64,000 bases of DNA from Pseudomonas mohnii (GTDB lineage: Bacteria; Pseudomonadota; Gammaproteobacteria; Pseudomonadales; Pseudomonadaceae), in contig NZ_FNRV01000001.1 of the NCBI RefSeq assembly GCF_900105115.1, positions 4,758,501 to 4,822,500 on the forward strand. Reading direction: 5' to 3'. Position 1 is the first letter of the stretch, and the number at the start of each line of letters is the position of its first letter. A model generated the notes under the pieces. That model saw nothing but the letters and a program-made list of their open reading frames with translations. It was not told the origin of the DNA and did no database searches. This document shows, piece after piece, positions 38,580-47,221 of the stretch. Both the position numbers and the translations under genes were made by a program.

Positions 38580-38641
38580 TCACGTGAGATCCACGTGACT
38601 GGCGTTTAGCGTGCCCTTTGGTGCAGCTCCGTGGCTGCACC
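38580..38641 (+). promoter_or_regulatory. Two perfect palindromes upstream of erdR
   Basis: TCACGTG-N5-CACGTGA at 38580-38598 and GGTGCAGC-N6-GCTGCACC at 38620-38641, 34-95 bp before the erdR ATG. They could be operator sites or leader hairpins. The first follows six T. Confidence 0.5.
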
Positions 38642-38674
38642 TTGAGCTGTTTGAAGAACAGGATGATTTGAAAA

Positions 38675-39325
38675 ATGGCCACATACGAAATCCTGATAGC
38701 CGATGACCACCCGCTTTTTCGTTCCGCCTTGCACCAAGCGTTGACTCTGGGTCTTGGCCCGGATGTCCGTCTTGTCGAAGTAGCGAGCATTGCGGAGCTG
38801 GAAACCCGTCTGACCGAAAAGGCCGATTGGGATCTTGTACTGCTGGATCTGAACATGCCGGGGGCATACGGTTTTTCCGGGTTGGTGCTGTTGCGCGGTC
38901 AGTATCCGCAGATTCCTGTGGTCATGGTCTCGGCCCAGGAAGAGGCTACGATCATGGTCAAGTCCCGTGAATTTGGCGCCAGTGGCTTCATTCCCAAGTC
39001 CAGCGACCTGGGCGTGATCCAGAAAGCCGTGCGGGCGGTCCTCGATGGCGATGTTTACTGGCCACCGCAAGCGTTTGAAGCCGTCAGTGTTTCCGAAGAG
39101 GCTAAAGCGGCCAGTGCAGGCCTTGCGAGCCTGACGCCGCAGCAGTTTCGCGTGTTGACCATGGTCTGTGAAGGACTGCTGAACAAGCAGATCGCTTACG
39201 AACTGAGCGTTTCCGAGGCGACCATCAAAGCCCACGTAACCGCGATTTTCCGTAAACTGAATGTCCGGACCCGAACCCAGGCCGCGCTGCTTCTGCAACA
39301 ACTTGAGTCAATTCCGAGCCATTAA
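38675..39325 (+). CDS. erdR: LuxR-type response regulator ErdR
   Basis: 216 residues: receiver domain with acidic pocket (ADDHPLF), phospho-Asp in LVLLDLNMPG and the Lys in GFIPKSS, then a C-terminal GerE/LuxR helix-turn-helix (LTPQQFRVLTMVCEGLLNKQIAYELSVSEATIKAHV). ErdR (PA3604) controls ethanol/acetate oxidation in P. aeruginosa, and as there it is followed by dgkA. The cognate kinase is not in the window. Confidence 0.87.
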   Translation: MATYEILIADDHPLFRSALHQALTLGLGPDVRLVEVASIAELETRLTEKADWDLVLLDLNMPGAYGFSGLVLLRGQYPQIPVVMVSAQEEATIMVKSREFGASGFIPKSSDLGVIQKAVRAVLDGDVYWPPQAFEAVSVSEEAKAASAGLASLTPQQFRVLTMVCEGLLNKQIAYELSVSEATIKAHVTAIFRKLNVRTRTQAALLLQQLESIPSH

Positions 39326-39401
39326 GAAGCAGCGTCTTCACGCTTTTTTGACTTTGGCTCATCTAGCCTTCCCACCTCTTTTTTGGTCAGTTGCATACTC
39401 T

Positions 39402-39764
39402 ATGTCACCTTTCAAAGGCCAGACCGGCCTGAAACGCATCCTCAACGCCTCCGGCTATTCCCTTGACGGCCTGCGCGCAGCTTTCACCGGCGAAGCCGCT
39501 TTTCGCCAGTTGGTGTTGCTTAACGTCATCCTGATTCCGCTGTCGTTCTTCCTGAATGTCAGCCGTGTCGAGCAGGCATTGCTGATTGCGGTCTGCCTGC
39601 TGGCCTTGATAGTCGAGTTGCTCAATTCGGCAGTGGAAGCAGCCATCGACCGCATTTCCCTTGAATTGCACCCGTTGTCGAAAAACGCCAAAGACATGGG
39701 CAGTGCCGCGCAATTGGTGGCGTTGAGCATGATCGCGCTGGTGTGGGCCGTGATTCTGCTTTAA
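39402..39764 (+). CDS. dgkA: Diacylglycerol kinase
   Basis: Small integral-membrane kinase that recycles diacylglycerol to phosphatidic acid. 120 residues from ATG 39402 (MSPFKGQTGLKR); three membrane helices and the family signature EAAIDRISLELHPLSKNAKDMGSAAQ. Its stop overlaps the stop of convergent finR by two bases. Confidence 0.95.
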   Translation: MSPFKGQTGLKRILNASGYSLDGLRAAFTGEAAFRQLVLLNVILIPLSFFLNVSRVEQALLIAVCLLALIVELLNSAVEAAIDRISLELHPLSKNAKDMGSAAQLVALSMIALVWAVILL

Positions 39765-40687
39765 GCGATTGTCGGCAGCACGATCTCGTCGCTGCGCTGA
39801 ACCCCGGCGGTGAAGGCGCGGCAGAGATCGAGAAACTCACGCATCGCCGACGTCTGGTATTTCTGTTTGTGCCAGATGAAATAAAACTGCCTCGCCAGGT
39901 CCAGATCCGGTGTCTCCACCGGCACCAGGCTGCCGCGCCGGAATGCGTCCCGTAGCGCCAGTCGCGAGATGCAACCAATCCCCAGGCCAGACTCCACTGC
40001 GCGTTTTATCGCTTCGGTGTGTTCCAGCTCAAGACGGATGTTGAGCGAACTTCGGTGATGACGCATCGCCTGATCGAAGGTCAATCGCGTGCCCGAGCCT
40101 TGTTCGCGCAGAATCCAGGCTTCGTGACTCAACTCATCCATGGTCGCCGTGCCGCGTTTGGCCAAGGGATGCTGCGGTGCGCAAAACACCACCAGCTCAT
40201 CCTCGACCCAGCTCTGCACTTCGATGTCCGGATGGCTGCAGTCGCCTTCGATTAGACCCAGGTCAATTTCGTAGTGGGCCACTTGTTGCACAATATTGGC
40301 AGTGTTCTGTACGTGCAGCTTTACCTGGCTTTCCGGGTGGCGTTGCATGAAGCTGCCGATCAGCAAGGTGGCCAGGTAATTGCCGATGGTGAGGGTCGCG
40401 CCCACCGCCAGAGAGCCGAAGCCGGACTTGCCGTTGAGCAGGTCTTCGATTTCCTTGGCCTGATCCAGCAGGGCGACGGCTTGCGGCAGCAGCTGCTTGC
40501 CAAGGGCATTGAGGCTCAGCCGTTTGCCGGCGCGGTCGAACAGCTGGCAGCTGCATTGGCGCTCAAGCTCGGTGATCGAGGTGCTCGCCGCCGATTGCGA
40601 GAGATTGAGCAGGCCCGCAGCACGGGACACGCTTTCCTGCTGGGCGACGGCGACAAATACTTGAAGTTGACGGAGAGTAAATCGCAT
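39761..40687 (-). CDS. finR: LysR-family regulator FinR
   Basis: Activates the divergent fpr gene under oxidative stress in pseudomonads. 308 residues from ATG at 40687 (MRFTLRQLQVF); a 50-residue upstream extension of the frame is not supported. Winged helix-turn-helix (VSRAAGLLNLSQSAASTSITELE) and effector-binding domain. Assignment rests on the family and the divergent fpr neighbour. Confidence 0.88.
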   Translation of the reverse strand: MRFTLRQLQVFVAVAQQESVSRAAGLLNLSQSAASTSITELERQCSCQLFDRAGKRLSLNALGKQLLPQAVALLDQAKEIEDLLNGKSGFGSLAVGATLTIGNYLATLLIGSFMQRHPESQVKLHVQNTANIVQQVAHYEIDLGLIEGDCSHPDIEVQSWVEDELVVFCAPQHPLAKRGTATMDELSHEAWILREQGSGTRLTFDQAMRHHRSSLNIRLELEHTEAIKRAVESGLGIGCISRLALRDAFRRGSLVPVETPDLDLARQFYFIWHKQKYQTSAMREFLDLCRAFTAGVQRSDEIVLPTIA

Positions 40688-40699
40688 ATCTATATAACC

Positions 40700-40753
40700 G
40701 ATAACCCTTATCTTAATAATCCATTTAACAGATATTGTCGCTGCCTTTAGAAT
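40700..40753 (+). promoter_or_regulatory. fpr promoter with candidate FinR site
   Basis: TTAACA (40725-40730), 17-bp spacer, TAGAAT (40748-40753). A perfect inverted repeat GATAA-CCC-TTATC (40700-40712) lies about 55 bp before the expected start, where LysR activators bind. Confidence 0.6.
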
Positions 40754-40826
40754 GCGATGCAATTGCGCGAAGCCAGCTCTTTTTCGCAGGGCAGGGCGCA
40801 GACCAATCTCCAGGAGTCCCACGTAC

Positions 40827-41606
40827 ATGAGCAACATGAACCACGAGCGTGTCCTCAGTGTTCACCACTGGAACGACACTCTGTTCAGCTTCAAGTGCAC
40901 CCGCGATCCGGGTCTGCGCTTCGAGAACGGTCAGTTCGTGATGATCGGCCTGCAACAGCCCAATGGCCGGCCGCTTATGCGCGCTTACTCGATTGCCAGC
41001 CCGAACTGGGAAGAGCATCTCGAGTTCTTCAGCATCAAGGTACCGGATGGTCCGCTGACTTCGCAGTTGCAACACCTGAAGGAAGGCGACGAGATCATCA
41101 TCAGCAAGAAGCCTACCGGCACGCTGGTGCTGGATGACTTGAAGCCTGGCAAACATCTGTACCTGCTCAGTACCGGTACCGGTCTGGCGCCGTTCATGAG
41201 CGTCATCCAGGATCCGGAAACCTACGAGCGTTTCGAAAAAGTGATCCTGTGCCACGGCGTACGTTACGTCAATGAAGTCGCGTACCGCGAATTCATCACC
41301 GAGCACTTGCCGCAGAACGAGTTCTTCGGCGAAGCGCTGCGTGAGAAGTTGATCTACTACCCGACCGTGACCCGCGAGCCGTTCGAGAACGAAGGCCGCC
41401 TGACCGACCTGATGCGCAGTGGCAAGCTGTTCCGCGACATCGGTCTGCCGCCAATCAACCCGCAGGACGACCGCGCCATGCTGTGCGGCAGCCCGAGCAT
41501 GCTCGACGAAACCAGCGAAGTGCTGAACAGCTTCGGCCTGAAAGTGTCGCCGCGGATGCGCGAACCGGGTGACTACCTGATCGAGCGTGCGTTCGTCGAG
41601 AAGTGA
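40827..41606 (+). CDS. fpr: Ferredoxin-NADP(+) reductase Fpr
   Basis: FAD enzyme passing electrons between NADPH and ferredoxin/flavodoxin; supplies iron-sulfur repair. 259 residues from ATG 40827 with aggag at 40812-40816. FAD motif RAYSIASPNW, NADP motif STGTGLAPFMSVI, and C-terminal ERAFVEK typical of the bacterial subclass. Divergent from finR. Confidence 0.95.
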   Translation: MSNMNHERVLSVHHWNDTLFSFKCTRDPGLRFENGQFVMIGLQQPNGRPLMRAYSIASPNWEEHLEFFSIKVPDGPLTSQLQHLKEGDEIIISKKPTGTLVLDDLKPGKHLYLLSTGTGLAPFMSVIQDPETYERFEKVILCHGVRYVNEVAYREFITEHLPQNEFFGEALREKLIYYPTVTREPFENEGRLTDLMRSGKLFRDIGLPPINPQDDRAMLCGSPSMLDETSEVLNSFGLKVSPRMREPGDYLIERAFVEK

Positions 41607-41619
41607 CCGTAGGTCACCT

Positions 41620-41720
41620 GTAGGCGCGAACCAGCTCGCGACGGAGGTCAACGATAACGCGGGAAGCTTGATACCCCGCGGTGTCCTCAGGTTTTTCGCG
41701 AGCAGGCTCGCTCCTACAGT
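41620..41720. repeat. REP doublet downstream of fpr
   Basis: Inverted pair: tgtaggcgcgaaccagctcg (about 41620-41642) and cgcgagcaggctcgctccta (about 41697-41718). Confidence 0.82.
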
Positions 41721-41740
41721 AGTTTTTGCAGCGTATCTGA

Positions 41741-41778
41741 AAAGCCCGCATGGCCTGGTAAGGTCATGCGGGCTTTTT
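41741..41778. terminator. Bidirectional terminator between fpr and trmO
   Basis: aaagcccgcatg pairs with catgcgggcttt, with A and T runs on both flanks. It serves the convergent pair. Confidence 0.88.
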
Positions 41779-41790
41779 CGTTTCCGGCGT

Positions 41791-42489
41791 TCAAGCTTTT
41801 GCTGGAATGACTTCGATCACGCGGATCAGCTCCGGTGTCGGGTAATGCCAGCGCACGTCCAGGTCCCAGAACTGCGCGCCGTACTCCCGTTCCGGTACCG
41901 GTGTCTGATAGGCCGGGCGAGGGTCTTGCGCCAGGCACTGTTCGATCAGCTCGACCAGGGGCTCCTGAAGGCGCTGAGCGTGCCCATGGGCCTGTTGCAG
42001 GGCGGTGTCCGTCCATTGCACAGGAATCAGCTGTGGCGCGGCGCTGGCGATGGTGTTGGTGGCGCTCTCGATAACGTCGGCATAAGGCACGTAGGGCTTG
42101 ATGTCGAGAATCGGCGTGCCGTCCAGCAGGTCTATGCCGGATATCCACAAGCGATTGGCTTCGACCTTGTCCAGTTTGACCACGGACTGGCCAATGCCGT
42201 TGGGTCGGTGGGTCGCGCGGGTGGCGAACACGCCCATGGATTTGTTGCCGCCGAGGCGAGGCGGGCGGACCTTCAGTCGTGGTTTATCTTCCAGGGCTTG
42301 ATGAAACAGGAACAGCAGCCAGACGTGGCTGACCTGTTCCAAACCCTGCACCGCATCGCCCTGATCGAATGGCGCCACCAGCTCCAGCACGCCGCGTGCG
42401 GCCGGTGCCAGTTGCGGCTGGCGCGGGATGGCGAACTTCTCCTTGAAGCAGGAACGCACGAAGCCGATGGGAGAAACGCTGTAGGTCAT
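41791..42489 (-). CDS. trmO: tRNA (adenine(37)-N6)-methyltransferase TrmO (TsaA/YaeB family)
   Basis: Methylates N6 of t6A37 in some tRNAs with SAM. 232 residues from ATG at 42489 (MTYSVSPIGFV). Family motifs FATRATHRPNGIGQSVVKL and LLDGTPILDIKPYVPYAD, then a C-terminal domain. Longer upstream frame not supported. Confidence 0.9.
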   Translation of the reverse strand: MTYSVSPIGFVRSCFKEKFAIPRQPQLAPAARGVLELVAPFDQGDAVQGLEQVSHVWLLFLFHQALEDKPRLKVRPPRLGGNKSMGVFATRATHRPNGIGQSVVKLDKVEANRLWISGIDLLDGTPILDIKPYVPYADVIESATNTIASAAPQLIPVQWTDTALQQAHGHAQRLQEPLVELIEQCLAQDPRPAYQTPVPEREYGAQFWDLDVRWHYPTPELIRVIEVIPAKA

Positions 42490-42563
42490 GGTGTGGGATC
42501 GAAGCGGAATGGGGGCGGGAATGATAACCCGATCAACCCGTGCATCGGTGCAGACTGTGAGTC

Positions 42564-42662
42564 TGCTATCGCGGGCAAGCCACACTCCCACTGTTATTGG
42601 AATGGGCGTGCCTTGTGTGTTCGCTCAAGAACCCTATGGGAGCGTGGCTTGCCCGCGATGGC
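42564..42662. repeat. REP doublet between trmO and the rhlG-like gene
   Basis: Inverted pair ctatcgcgggcaagccacactccc (about 42566-42590) and gggagcgtggcttgcccgcgat (about 42638-42660). Confidence 0.82.
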
Positions 42663-42675
42663 CACGCCGCAAATT

Positions 42676-43446
42676 TCAGAGACTGAACCCCCCATCCAAC
42701 GGAATGATATTGCCGGTCATGTAAGCCCCCGCCGTACTCGCCAGACTGATCGCCAGCGCCGCCATCTCTTCCTCCCGGCCCCAGCGCTTCATTGGAATCA
42801 ACGCGGTATCTTCGGCCAATGCCTGCTCATCGTTGCCGATGTGCCGGGTCATCTTGCTCGGAAAACGTCCCGGAGCGATCACGTTGACGTTGATGTGCTG
42901 GCTCACCAGCTCCCGCGCCAGAATGCGTGACAGTTGATGCAGGGCCGCCTTGCTCGGTCCGTAGGCATAGGCTTGTTCACCGAAGGACGAAATTCCTGCA
43001 ACCGAACCGATGTTGATGATCCGGGCCGGATTCGTCGGTGAGCCGGCCTTGCGCAGCAGTGGCAGGAATTGCTGGATGCAGTTGAAGACCGACGTCACAT
43101 TGAGCTGCATGACCTTTTCCCAGCCCTTGACCGGGTAACTCTCCAGTGGCGCCCCCCAGGTCGTACCTGCGTTGTTCACCAGGATATCGAGTTGGCCGAT
43201 CTGCTCGCTCAAGCGTGCGGCCAGTTGCTGCACGCCTTCTTCCGTGGCCAGGTTGGCGGCGACGGCGTGACAGCGGCCAAGTGCGCCGAGCTCATCAGCC
43301 GTTTGCAGGCAGGCTTCGGCATCTCGGGCGCAGACGTAAACGGTAGCGCCCGCCTCGACATAGGCCTTGGCGATCATTTTGCCGATACCGCGAGTGCCGC
43401 CGGTCACCAGTGCGGTGCGGCCTTGCAGGGAAAAGTAGGGGTGCAT
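42676..43446 (-). CDS. rhlG: RhlG-like short-chain dehydrogenase/reductase
   Basis: NADPH-dependent beta-ketoacyl reductase family. 256 residues, the same length as P. aeruginosa RhlG (PA3387) and very similar through MHPYFSLQGRTALVTGG, VMQLNVTSVF and the C-terminal end. Cofactor motif TGGTRGIG, NNAG, catalytic Ser in IGSVAGIS and YxxxK in YGPSKAAL. RhlG was first linked to rhamnolipid precursors, but that role is disputed. No rhamnolipid genes lie here. Confidence 0.87.
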   Translation of the reverse strand: MHPYFSLQGRTALVTGGTRGIGKMIAKAYVEAGATVYVCARDAEACLQTADELGALGRCHAVAANLATEEGVQQLAARLSEQIGQLDILVNNAGTTWGAPLESYPVKGWEKVMQLNVTSVFNCIQQFLPLLRKAGSPTNPARIINIGSVAGISSFGEQAYAYGPSKAALHQLSRILARELVSQHINVNVIAPGRFPSKMTRHIGNDEQALAEDTALIPMKRWGREEEMAALAISLASTAGAYMTGNIIPLDGGFSL

Positions 43447-43543
43447 GGCGATTCCTGAGAACTGAAGGTCTTAACACCCTAGTCGTCAGCCGCTGGAAGC
43501 GGAGCCACTATTTTTGTGCGGAATGGGGGGGTATACGGCCCGG

Positions 43544-43622
43544 CTACAAGCTACAAGCTACAAGCTACAAGCTACAAGCTACAAGCCGGGCCCTGTCCGC
43601 TTGCGGCTTGTAGCTTGCAGCT
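43544..43622. repeat. Six tandem CTACAAG heptamers plus inverted arm
   Basis: Six exact 7-bp copies at 43544-43585, then a spacer and the inverted counterpart cttgtagcttgcagct (43607-43622). The copies can pair with the inverted arm in several registers. It lies upstream of the rhlG-like gene and directly after the DUF1456 stop. Related in sequence to the adhC-fghA hairpin. Confidence 0.9.
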
Positions 43623-43625
43623 GCT

Positions 43626-44093
43626 TCAGGCTCTCACTCGAAGAGTGAGCCCCTTAAGGAAATTGCGCAGCAACTGGTCGCCGCACGGGCGATAGTTGGT
43701 GTGGCCGAACTTGCGGAACAGGGCGCTCAACTCAGGTTTGGACACCGGGAACTCGGCGGCCTTGAGAATCGCGTGCATGTCGTCTTCTTTCAGTTCGAAG
43801 GCCACGCGCAGCTTTTTCAGGATGATGTTGTTGGTCACTGGCACTTCGATTGGCTGCGGTGGACGGCTTTCGTCCTTGCCGCGCTTGAAGATCACCAGGC
43901 CATCGAGGAAATGCGCCATGACTTCGTCCGGGCAGCGTACGAAGCCTTCTTCGTCTTCCTCTTTCTTGTCGAGGTAGCTCACCAGGTCGGCCAGGGCCAC
44001 GTCCATGCCGCCGAGCTTGATGATCTCGATGACTTTCTTGTCGCTGATGTCCAGCATGTAGCGCACGCTGCGCAGTACGTCGTTATGAATCAT
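43626..44093 (-). CDS. DUF1456 family protein (YehS-like)
   Basis: 155 residues with two copies of the DUF1456 unit (starting MIHNDVLRSVRYMLDISDKK and TNNIILKKLRVAFELKEDDM), separated by an acidic linker. Cytoplasmic, no signal or membrane segment. Function not known. Confidence 0.88.
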   Translation of the reverse strand: MIHNDVLRSVRYMLDISDKKVIEIIKLGGMDVALADLVSYLDKKEEDEEGFVRCPDEVMAHFLDGLVIFKRGKDESRPPQPIEVPVTNNIILKKLRVAFELKEDDMHAILKAAEFPVSKPELSALFRKFGHTNYRPCGDQLLRNFLKGLTLRVRA

Positions 44094-44168
44094 GTGAGCA
44101 ATCCTGATAATTCAGCTATGGGCGTCGCAGAAAACAGCGATGCCGAAATGTAGGGCGGCGTGAGCGTC

Positions 44169-44879
44169 TTAGAACTTCTCTTTGCCGGTCAGGTAGCGCC
44201 ATTGCCCCAGGGGCACTTTGCCGATGGACACACCGCCGATACGGATGCGGCGGATGGCCACGACCTTCAGGCCGACAGCCTGGCAGAACAGGGCGATCAC
44301 GCCCGGTTGCGGGTTCTTCATGGCGAACCGCAGGCGGTTTTCGTTCTGCCAACTGGCCTTCACCGGTGGCAGCTCCTTGCCCTTGTAGGTCAGGCCGTGC
44401 TGCAAGCGATTGAGGCCGTGCTCAACCATGTCGCCCTCGACCTCGACCACGTATTCCTGCTCGATCTTGCTCGCGTCGGCGGTGAGTTTGCGCAGGATCT
44501 TCCAGTCCTGGGTGAACACCAGCAAGCCGCTGGCATTGGCTTGCAGGTCGGTGCTGGCGGTCAGGCGCAGGAAGTGACCCTTGAGCGGGCGTTTGCCGTA
44601 GCGGTGCTCCTCGCTCAGGGTTTCGGCGCTAATGGTCGCCATGGCGGTTTGCGCATCCATGCCGGCAGGCACGTTGAGCAGAAGGGTCACCGGCTCCGGC
44701 GCGCTAGCCTTGGCATCCTTGTCGAGTTCGACTTTCTGGTCGCCAACCTTGAATTGCGGTTCATCGATGACTTCGCCGTCGACGGTGACCCAGCCGCCCT
44801 CGATGAACAGCTCAGCCTCCCGACGGGAGCAGCCGACGAGTTCGATGAGGCGTTTGGAGAGTCGAATCGGGTCAGTCAT
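44169..44879 (-). CDS. rRNA pseudouridine synthase, RsuA/RluF family
   Basis: 236 residues from the ATG at 44879 (MTDPIRLSKRLIEL). N-terminal S4 RNA-binding domain (about 4-55), then the catalytic domain with the Asp in STDLQANASGLLVFTQD and a C-terminal VVAIRRIRIGGV segment. Which rRNA or tRNA site it modifies cannot be told; RluF-like is most probable. A long upstream frame to 45161 is not supported. Confidence 0.85.
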   Translation of the reverse strand: MTDPIRLSKRLIELVGCSRREAELFIEGGWVTVDGEVIDEPQFKVGDQKVELDKDAKASAPEPVTLLLNVPAGMDAQTAMATISAETLSEEHRYGKRPLKGHFLRLTASTDLQANASGLLVFTQDWKILRKLTADASKIEQEYVVEVEGDMVEHGLNRLQHGLTYKGKELPPVKASWQNENRLRFAMKNPQPGVIALFCQAVGLKVVAIRRIRIGGVSIGKVPLGQWRYLTGKEKF

Positions 44880-44994
44880 GACAAGGCCGTAACAAAAAAG
44901 GGGTGGGCATTGTACCTGCCTGGCGCCGGTTAATCCCGGAACCATTTTGCCGCAGGGGCTTTTTGTAGGCGCTGACTTGTCGTTCCGTGTGGTG

Positions 44995-45468
44995 TCAGCC
45001 AAGTCGTGAGCGCTGCTGGTTTTGGCGCATCCGCATATGTAACAGCGGATACGGCTGCCCCATGCCGTCGACTTCAGAGCGTCCAATGACTTCGAAGCCC
45101 TGTTTAAAGTAAAAACCGAGGGCTTGCGGATTCTGTTCGTTGACGTCCAGTTCATCGGCATTCAGGTGCTCCATGGCGTAGCGCAGCAACTGCTTGCCCA
45201 AGCCCTGGCCGCGGTGTGCGGGGTCGATGAAAAGCATTTCGATCTTGCCTGCCGCGACCCCGGCGAATCCGGTAATGCGCTGGCGTGGGTCTTTGGTGCA
45301 GATCAGCATGACCGCGTCGAGGTAGCGGGTCAGCACCAGGTTTTTCAGCAATTCGATGTAGCTCTCTGGCAGAAAGTCATGGGTGGCCCGTACCGAAGCC
45401 TCCCAAACCCGTGTCAGTTCTTCGTAGTCGCTCAGTTTCGGCGTATGGATGACCGAATGTTGGCGCAT
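44995..45468 (-). CDS. GNAT-family N-acetyltransferase
   Basis: 157 residues. Acetyl-CoA motif A in IDPAHRGQGLGKQLLRYAM, then DVNEQNPQALGFYFKQGFEVIGRSE as in the YjaB-type subgroup. Substrate unknown. Stand-alone gene, separated from rimO by a terminator. Confidence 0.88.
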   Translation of the reverse strand: MRQHSVIHTPKLSDYEELTRVWEASVRATHDFLPESYIELLKNLVLTRYLDAVMLICTKDPRQRITGFAGVAAGKIEMLFIDPAHRGQGLGKQLLRYAMEHLNADELDVNEQNPQALGFYFKQGFEVIGRSEVDGMGQPYPLLHMRMRQNQQRSRLG

Positions 45469-45540
45469 GCCTGACTGCTCCTTCTTTTTTCAACCGGTTG
45501 TGAGGGAAGAGAAATCCGTTCTTCATAAAACGATAGCCGT

Positions 45541-45580
45541 AAAAAAGCCCCGCATCTCGTCAAGAGAGCGGGGCTTTTCG
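45541..45580 (-). terminator. rimO terminator
   Basis: Stem agccccgc..gcggggct with A and T runs at both ends, 13 bp beyond the rimO stop. Confidence 0.85.
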
Positions 45581-45592
45581 TATTTTTGGCGC

Positions 45593-46930
45593 TTAGATCT
45601 GTTCAGCCCACAGGTCATATTCGTCGGCGTCGGTCACTTTGCACCAGACCTTGTCGCCCGGCTTCAGGTTGCTGCCGTTGTCGATGAACACGTTGCCATC
45701 AATTTCCGGGGCATCGAAGAAGCAACGGCCGACTGCGCCTTGCTCGTCGACCTCATCGACCAGCACTTCGATTTCACGGCCAATGCGCAGTTGCAGGCGC
45801 GCCGAGCTGATCGCCTGCTGGTGCGCCATGAAGCGCTCCCAGCGATCCTGTTTGACTTCGTCCGGGACGACTTCCAGATCCAGATCGTTGGCGGGAGCGC
45901 CTTCGACCGGCGAATACTGGAAGCAGCCGACGCGGTCGAGCTGCGCTTCGGTCAGCCAGTTCAGCAGGTATTGGAAGTCTTCTTCGGTTTCGCCGGGGAA
46001 GCCGACGATGAAGGTCGAACGGATGATCAGGTCCGGGCAGATCTCGCGCCAGTTCTTGATACGCGCCAGGGTTTTGTCTTCGAACGCCGGGCGTTTCATT
46101 GCCTTGAGGACTTTCGGGCTGGCGTGCTGGAACGGGATGTCCAGGTACGGCAGGATCTTGCCGTCGGCCATCAGCGGGATCAACTCATCGACGTGCGGGT
46201 ACGGGTAGACGTAGTGCAGACGAACCCAGACGCCCAGGGTGCTGAGGGCCTCGCAGAGTTCGGTCATGCGGGTTTTCACCGGCGCGCCGTTCCAGAATCC
46301 GGTGCGGTATTTCACGTCGACGCCGTAGGCGCTGGTGTCCTGGGAGATCACCAGCAGCTCCTTGACGCCGGATTTGACCAGGCGCTGGGCTTCGTCGAGC
46401 ACATCACCCACTGGACGGCTGACCAGTTTGCCGCGCATCGACGGGATGATGCAGAAGCTGCAGCTGTGGTTGCAGCCTTCGGAAATCTTCAGGTAGGCGT
46501 AGTGGCGCGGGGTCAGTTTGATCCCTTGAGGCGGTACCAGGTCGATCAGCGGGTTGTGATCCTGTCTCGGAGGCACGACGTCATGCACGGCGTTGACCAC
46601 TTGCTCGTACTGCTGCGGGCCTGTCACGGCCAGCACGCTCGGGTGCACGTTGCGGATATTGCCTTCTTCGACGCCCATGCAACCGGTCACGATGACCTTG
46701 CCGTTTTCCTTGATGGCTTCGCCGATCACTTCCAGGGATTCCGCCTTGGCCGAATCGATGAAGCCACAGGTATTGACGACCACTACGTCCGCATCCTGAT
46801 AAGTGGACACGACGTCATAGCCTTCCATGCGCAGCTGGGTAAGGATGCGCTCGGAGTCGACCAGTGCTTTCGGGCAACCCAGGGATACGAAGCCAACCTT
46901 GGGATTGGCCGGCGCAGGAGTGGTGGACAT
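45593..46930 (-). CDS. rimO: Ribosomal protein S12 methylthiotransferase RimO
   Basis: Radical-SAM enzyme that methylthiolates Asp88/89 of ribosomal protein S12. 445 residues: N-terminal UPF0004 domain with three Cys ([19 protein letters not shown]), radical-SAM CxxxCxxC in [11 protein letters not shown], and a C-terminal TRAM domain. Divergent from kup across a 291-bp gap. Confidence 0.97.
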   Translation of the reverse strand: MSTTPAPANPKVGFVSLGCPKALVDSERILTQLRMEGYDVVSTYQDADVVVVNTCGFIDSAKAESLEVIGEAIKENGKVIVTGCMGVEEGNIRNVHPSVLAVTGPQQYEQVVNAVHDVVPPRQDHNPLIDLVPPQGIKLTPRHYAYLKISEGCNHSCSFCIIPSMRGKLVSRPVGDVLDEAQRLVKSGVKELLVISQDTSAYGVDVKYRTGFWNGAPVKTRMTELCEALSTLGVWVRLHYVYPYPHVDELIPLMADGKILPYLDIPFQHASPKVLKAMKRPAFEDKTLARIKNWREICPDLIIRSTFIVGFPGETEEDFQYLLNWLTEAQLDRVGCFQYSPVEGAPANDLDLEVVPDEVKQDRWERFMAHQQAISSARLQLRIGREIEVLVDEVDEQGAVGRCFFDAPEIDGNVFIDNGSNLKPGDKVWCKVTDADEYDLWAEQI

Positions 46931-47221
46931 GTCTAACCTCGGTATTTTGTGACGCCTCCAGCCATGATCGGCAAGGCGACAGATGGACGCTTTATCGCGC
47001 CTCTGATCAAAAAGTGCGCAATTCTAGCGATGGCAAGCGCACTTGACCAGCTTTATGCAGGGAAATACGACGAGTGCTGCGCTATGCTTCGCGCCGTTAG
47101 GCTTTACCGAATTTTTACAGTCATCAAAACGTCTGTAACGCGAAGTAAAACAGCGCATGCTGCACGACAAAGCATAGTGCTTCTTCAAAAGAAGCCCGGG
47201 TCTGGGTAGTAGGAGTGGTGG

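Noticed and set aside
43544..43585. CRISPR-like array
   Set aside because: Contiguous 7-bp repeats without spacers; a tandem repeat, not CRISPR.
45449..46936. 495-codon plus-strand frame opposite rimO
   Set aside because: Antisense shadow of rimO.
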